64,000 bases of DNA from GCA-2699365 sp036160955 (GTDB lineage: Bacteria; Verrucomicrobiota; Verrucomicrobiia; Opitutales; Coraliomargaritaceae), in assembly GCA_036160955.1 (NCBI GenBank), contig JAYYDJ010000095.1, positions 1 to 64,000 on the forward strand. Reading direction: 5' to 3'. The notes below the pieces were generated by a model. It did not search any database. It had not been told where the DNA came from and saw nothing but the letters and a program-made list of their open reading frames with translations. The translations under genes and the position numbers were made by a program. Positions within the stretch are counted from its first letter, which is position 1, and each line of letters begins with the position of its first letter. Below, piece after piece: positions 62,299 through 64,000 of the stretch.

Positions 62299-63312
62299 CT
62301 ACATGTAGTATCGAATGTAAGCTTTGCTACGTAAGTTTTCAATCCAGCGTCTTTGGTTTTCACGCGCTATTTCTCCGACAAGAACCTCTTCTATTGCATC
62401 TCTAACTTGCGATACTGGTTGAATCATCTCTTCCCGCTTTGCTTCGCAGTAAAGAACGAAAATAGTGCCGCCTAACTCGACTGGATCGCTGTATTGGCCT
62501 GGATCTAATTTAAATGCGATTGCGCTAAGCTCCTCACGAATATCGGACCGTTTGATCCAGCCCCAATCTCCACCTCGACGGCTCATGTTATCCTGACTGT
62601 ATTTACGCGCAAGGTCACCAAAATTTGCCCCGTCTTGCAGTTCTTTGATAACTTGGTTTGCTGTTTGACGAAGCGGTGCTAGTCCTTCGTCAGCAAGCGG
62701 GGTTAGAATAATCTGGCGCAGGTGCAAGGCTTCTTCTTGGTAAAAGCGGATCTTGTTTTTGACATAAAAATCTTCAATTCGCTCAGGACTTATTTCCGAT
62801 TGTGATTTGCGGTTTTCTTGACGCATAGCATTAACCGCGACGCGGCGGTAAATTTCTTTGCGGAATTCTCGTGGCGTTTCACCTTTTTGTTTTAAGTATT
62901 CAAGGAATTTACTACGATCGCCTCCGAAGTCACGGGCGATGGTTTCGTTATATTCTTGATCGATGTATGATTCAGGTATCATCAGTCCTTTATCTTCGGC
63001 AGCTTTAAGTATGACGATACGATCGATCATATTTTGCAGAACATCACGACTGAGTTTGTCAATAAGCTGGTTAAAATCAGATTCACTTTTAGCTTCTAAG
63101 CGAATACGCGGTATGATAGGCTCTAATTCTCCTCGCAATTCTTCTAAAGTTATGATTTGTCCTTCTGCTATTGCAGCAATTCCATTACTAAGGCGCATTA
63201 TGGATCGGTCCTGTTTAGTGCTTTCACGTACGGCTTTACCCAGAAGATTGGTGCCTTGGTAGATAAGACCAAAAATTGCTAGAATAATTTTAAATTTACG
63301 AAGTAGCATCAT
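62299..63312 (-). CDS. SurA-like periplasmic peptidyl-prolyl isomerase
   Basis: The 337-residue protein has an N-terminal signal or anchor (about 1-25) and a SurA_N-like chaperone domain (about 40-180: AIAEGQIITLEELRGELEP, DVLQNMIDRIVILKAAEDKG, KFLEYLKQKGETPREFRKEI). A parvulin domain follows (about 195-290: LHLRQIILTPL, DLARKYSQDNMSRRGGDWGW, PVELGGTIFVLYCE). It folds outer-membrane proteins. Its start overlaps the mfd stop by 4 bases, so the two are probably translated together. Confidence 0.87.
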   Translation of the reverse strand: MMLLRKFKIILAIFGLIYQGTNLLGKAVRESTKQDRSIMRLSNGIAAIAEGQIITLEELRGELEPIIPRIRLEAKSESDFNQLIDKLSRDVLQNMIDRIVILKAAEDKGLMIPESYIDQEYNETIARDFGGDRSKFLEYLKQKGETPREFRKEIYRRVAVNAMRQENRKSQSEISPERIEDFYVKNKIRFYQEEALHLRQIILTPLADEGLAPLRQTANQVIKELQDGANFGDLARKYSQDNMSRRGGDWGWIKRSDIREELSAIAFKLDPGQYSDPVELGGTIFVLYCEAKREEMIQPVSQVRDAIEEVLVGEIARENQRRWIENLRSKAYIRYYM

Positions 63313-64000
63313 GAATCTATGCGGTGTTTAAGGAATATGTTAATCTCCTTTAACCTTAGAAGTGGATCTTCGGCGGTCAAGCGGGGAAAACGACTGCCGA
63401 TCTTTAGGAATTCTCGATCTTTCTTTGGATTAGCATATCGACAGATAAGTCGCTCCTTTTCACTTTCTACTCTTCGAACTCCTGCTAATTCAGCAGAAAT
63501 ACGTATTTCACATAGTTCGATTAGTGCATCGACTGCAACTGGTCTTTTACCAAAACGATCTTCAATCTCATCAGAAATACTGCGAATTTTTTGTGAATCT
63601 TCTGCTAGAGCTAAGCGTCTATAAATGTCTATTCTTAATCGCGGCTCTGTGATATAATTTATTGGTAAGCTCGCATCAATTATTCTGTTAAGGGATGTAT
63701 ACTCGGCTTCTTTTATTGCAGCAAAGCTAGCAGTTCCACTAGTGCTTCTCGAGGCTCCTCCACCTTCACCGCTGGCAATAAAGTCTAGCTTTACCTCTGC
63801 TCTTATTCGATCTGCTCCTGGTTCTCCTTTTAGACGAGCTACACTTTGTTTTAGAAGTTGGCAGTATAACTCGAATCCAACACCAGCAATATGACCACTT
63901 TGTTGGGCACCGAGTAAATTGCCAGCTCCACGTAATTCTAAATCACGCATAGCAATTCGGAATCCAGCGCCTAGTTGATTATGCTGTTTGAGTGCATGCA
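63309..64000 (-). CDS. mfd: Transcription-repair coupling factor, C-terminal part (partial)
   Basis: The frame runs off the right edge, so the N-terminus is missing. The visible 230 residues contain HALKQHNQLGAGFRIAMRDL and ELRGAGNLLGAQQSGHIAGVGFELY, which is the end of the translocase (TRG) module. The C-terminal regulatory domain follows (FIASGEGG..., LPINYITEPRLRIDIYRRLA, DEIEDRFGKRPVAVDALIEL). Mfd removes stalled RNA polymerase and recruits UvrA. It overlaps the SurA-like gene by 4 bases. Confidence 0.93.
   Translation of the reverse strand, partial: HALKQHNQLGAGFRIAMRDLELRGAGNLLGAQQSGHIAGVGFELYCQLLKQSVARLKGEPGADRIRAEVKLDFIASGEGGGASRSTSGTASFAAIKEAEYTSLNRIIDASLPINYITEPRLRIDIYRRLALAEDSQKIRSISDEIEDRFGKRPVAVDALIELCEIRISAELAGVRRVESEKERLICRYANPKKDREFLKIGSRFPRLTAEDPLLRLKEINIFLKHRIDS

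Overview
The window reads as chromosomal core from a member of the Verrucomicrobiota, most likely class Opitutae (Puniceicoccales-like), a free-living Gram-negative with low-to-moderate G+C judged by eye. This placement is inference. It rests on a Chlamydia-like class I ribonucleotide reductase small subunit, an extracellular Ig-like protein with an ERDAR stalk and a C-terminal domain I associate with Opitutae, a type II secretion cluster, menaquinone genes, many lipoproteins, and gene starts almost without Shine-Dalgarno sequences. I see no insertion sequence, phage, CRISPR array or rRNA operon. The only clearly broken gene is a cupin gene near the left edge.

Layout. 1-2.5 kb: the 3' end of a large Ig-repeat surface protein, a frameshifted cupin gene, a tRNA-Lys/tRNA-Thr unit and a regulatory region with two NrdR-type boxes. 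2.5-7 kb: nrdB-nrdA. 7-10.5 kb: a LuxR-type regulator with an altered receiver, a DsbD/UreH-like membrane protein, an acidic hypothetical and pyrD. 10.5-20.1 kb: one long minus-strand run, gspG-H-I-J-K-L-M, gspD, a GspC-like gene, lipB, lipA. 20.2-22.4 kb: ndk, ispF, a VOC protein and lexA with its operator. 22.4-28.6 kb: an oligopeptide ABC importer whose two permeases are fused, interrupted by an antisense DUF4250 gene. 28.6-36.3 kb: an IPT/TIG lipoprotein, hemW, a photolyase-like protein with unusual domain order, rpoN, an A-type Fe-S protein, fumC and a hypothetical. 36.4-40.1 kb: rpmI-rplT behind a start-codon hairpin, clpP, rpiB, rpmG, a small conserved-looking gene and mrp. 40.2-48.4 kb: a TolB-like protein, a PhoD-like protein that has lost its catalytic motifs, a sigma-like protein, acylphosphatase, an ABC exporter pair with a TPR membrane protein, and an IMPase-family enzyme. 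48.4-54.5 kb: tatA, a lipoprotein, dnaG-rpoD and a TPR lipoprotein. 54.6-64 kb: a DUF362-like protein, an isolated nuoA, an EIIA/diadenylate-cyclase fusion, alr, tsaB, menD-menB, a SurA-like chaperone and the 3' end of mfd.

How the genes work together. Nucleotide supply (nrdBA, ndk, pyrD), replication and transcription (dnaG, rpoD, rpoN), and repair (lexA, mfd, the photolyase-like gene) are well represented. Envelope and export functions include the secretion cluster, TatA, SurA, alanine racemase and six lipoprotein or secreted proteins. Respiration is represented by menD, menB, nuoA, fumC and the Fe-S and lipoate cofactor genes.

The strongest candidates for something new are the EIIA / pyruvate-kinase-C-like / DAC fusion at 56.3 kb, the altered enzymes (NrdB without the radical tyrosine, DnaG lacking three of four zinc ligands, the dead PhoD-like protein, HemW with GWGTP), and the 13-bp RNA hairpin that would occlude the rpmI start codon.
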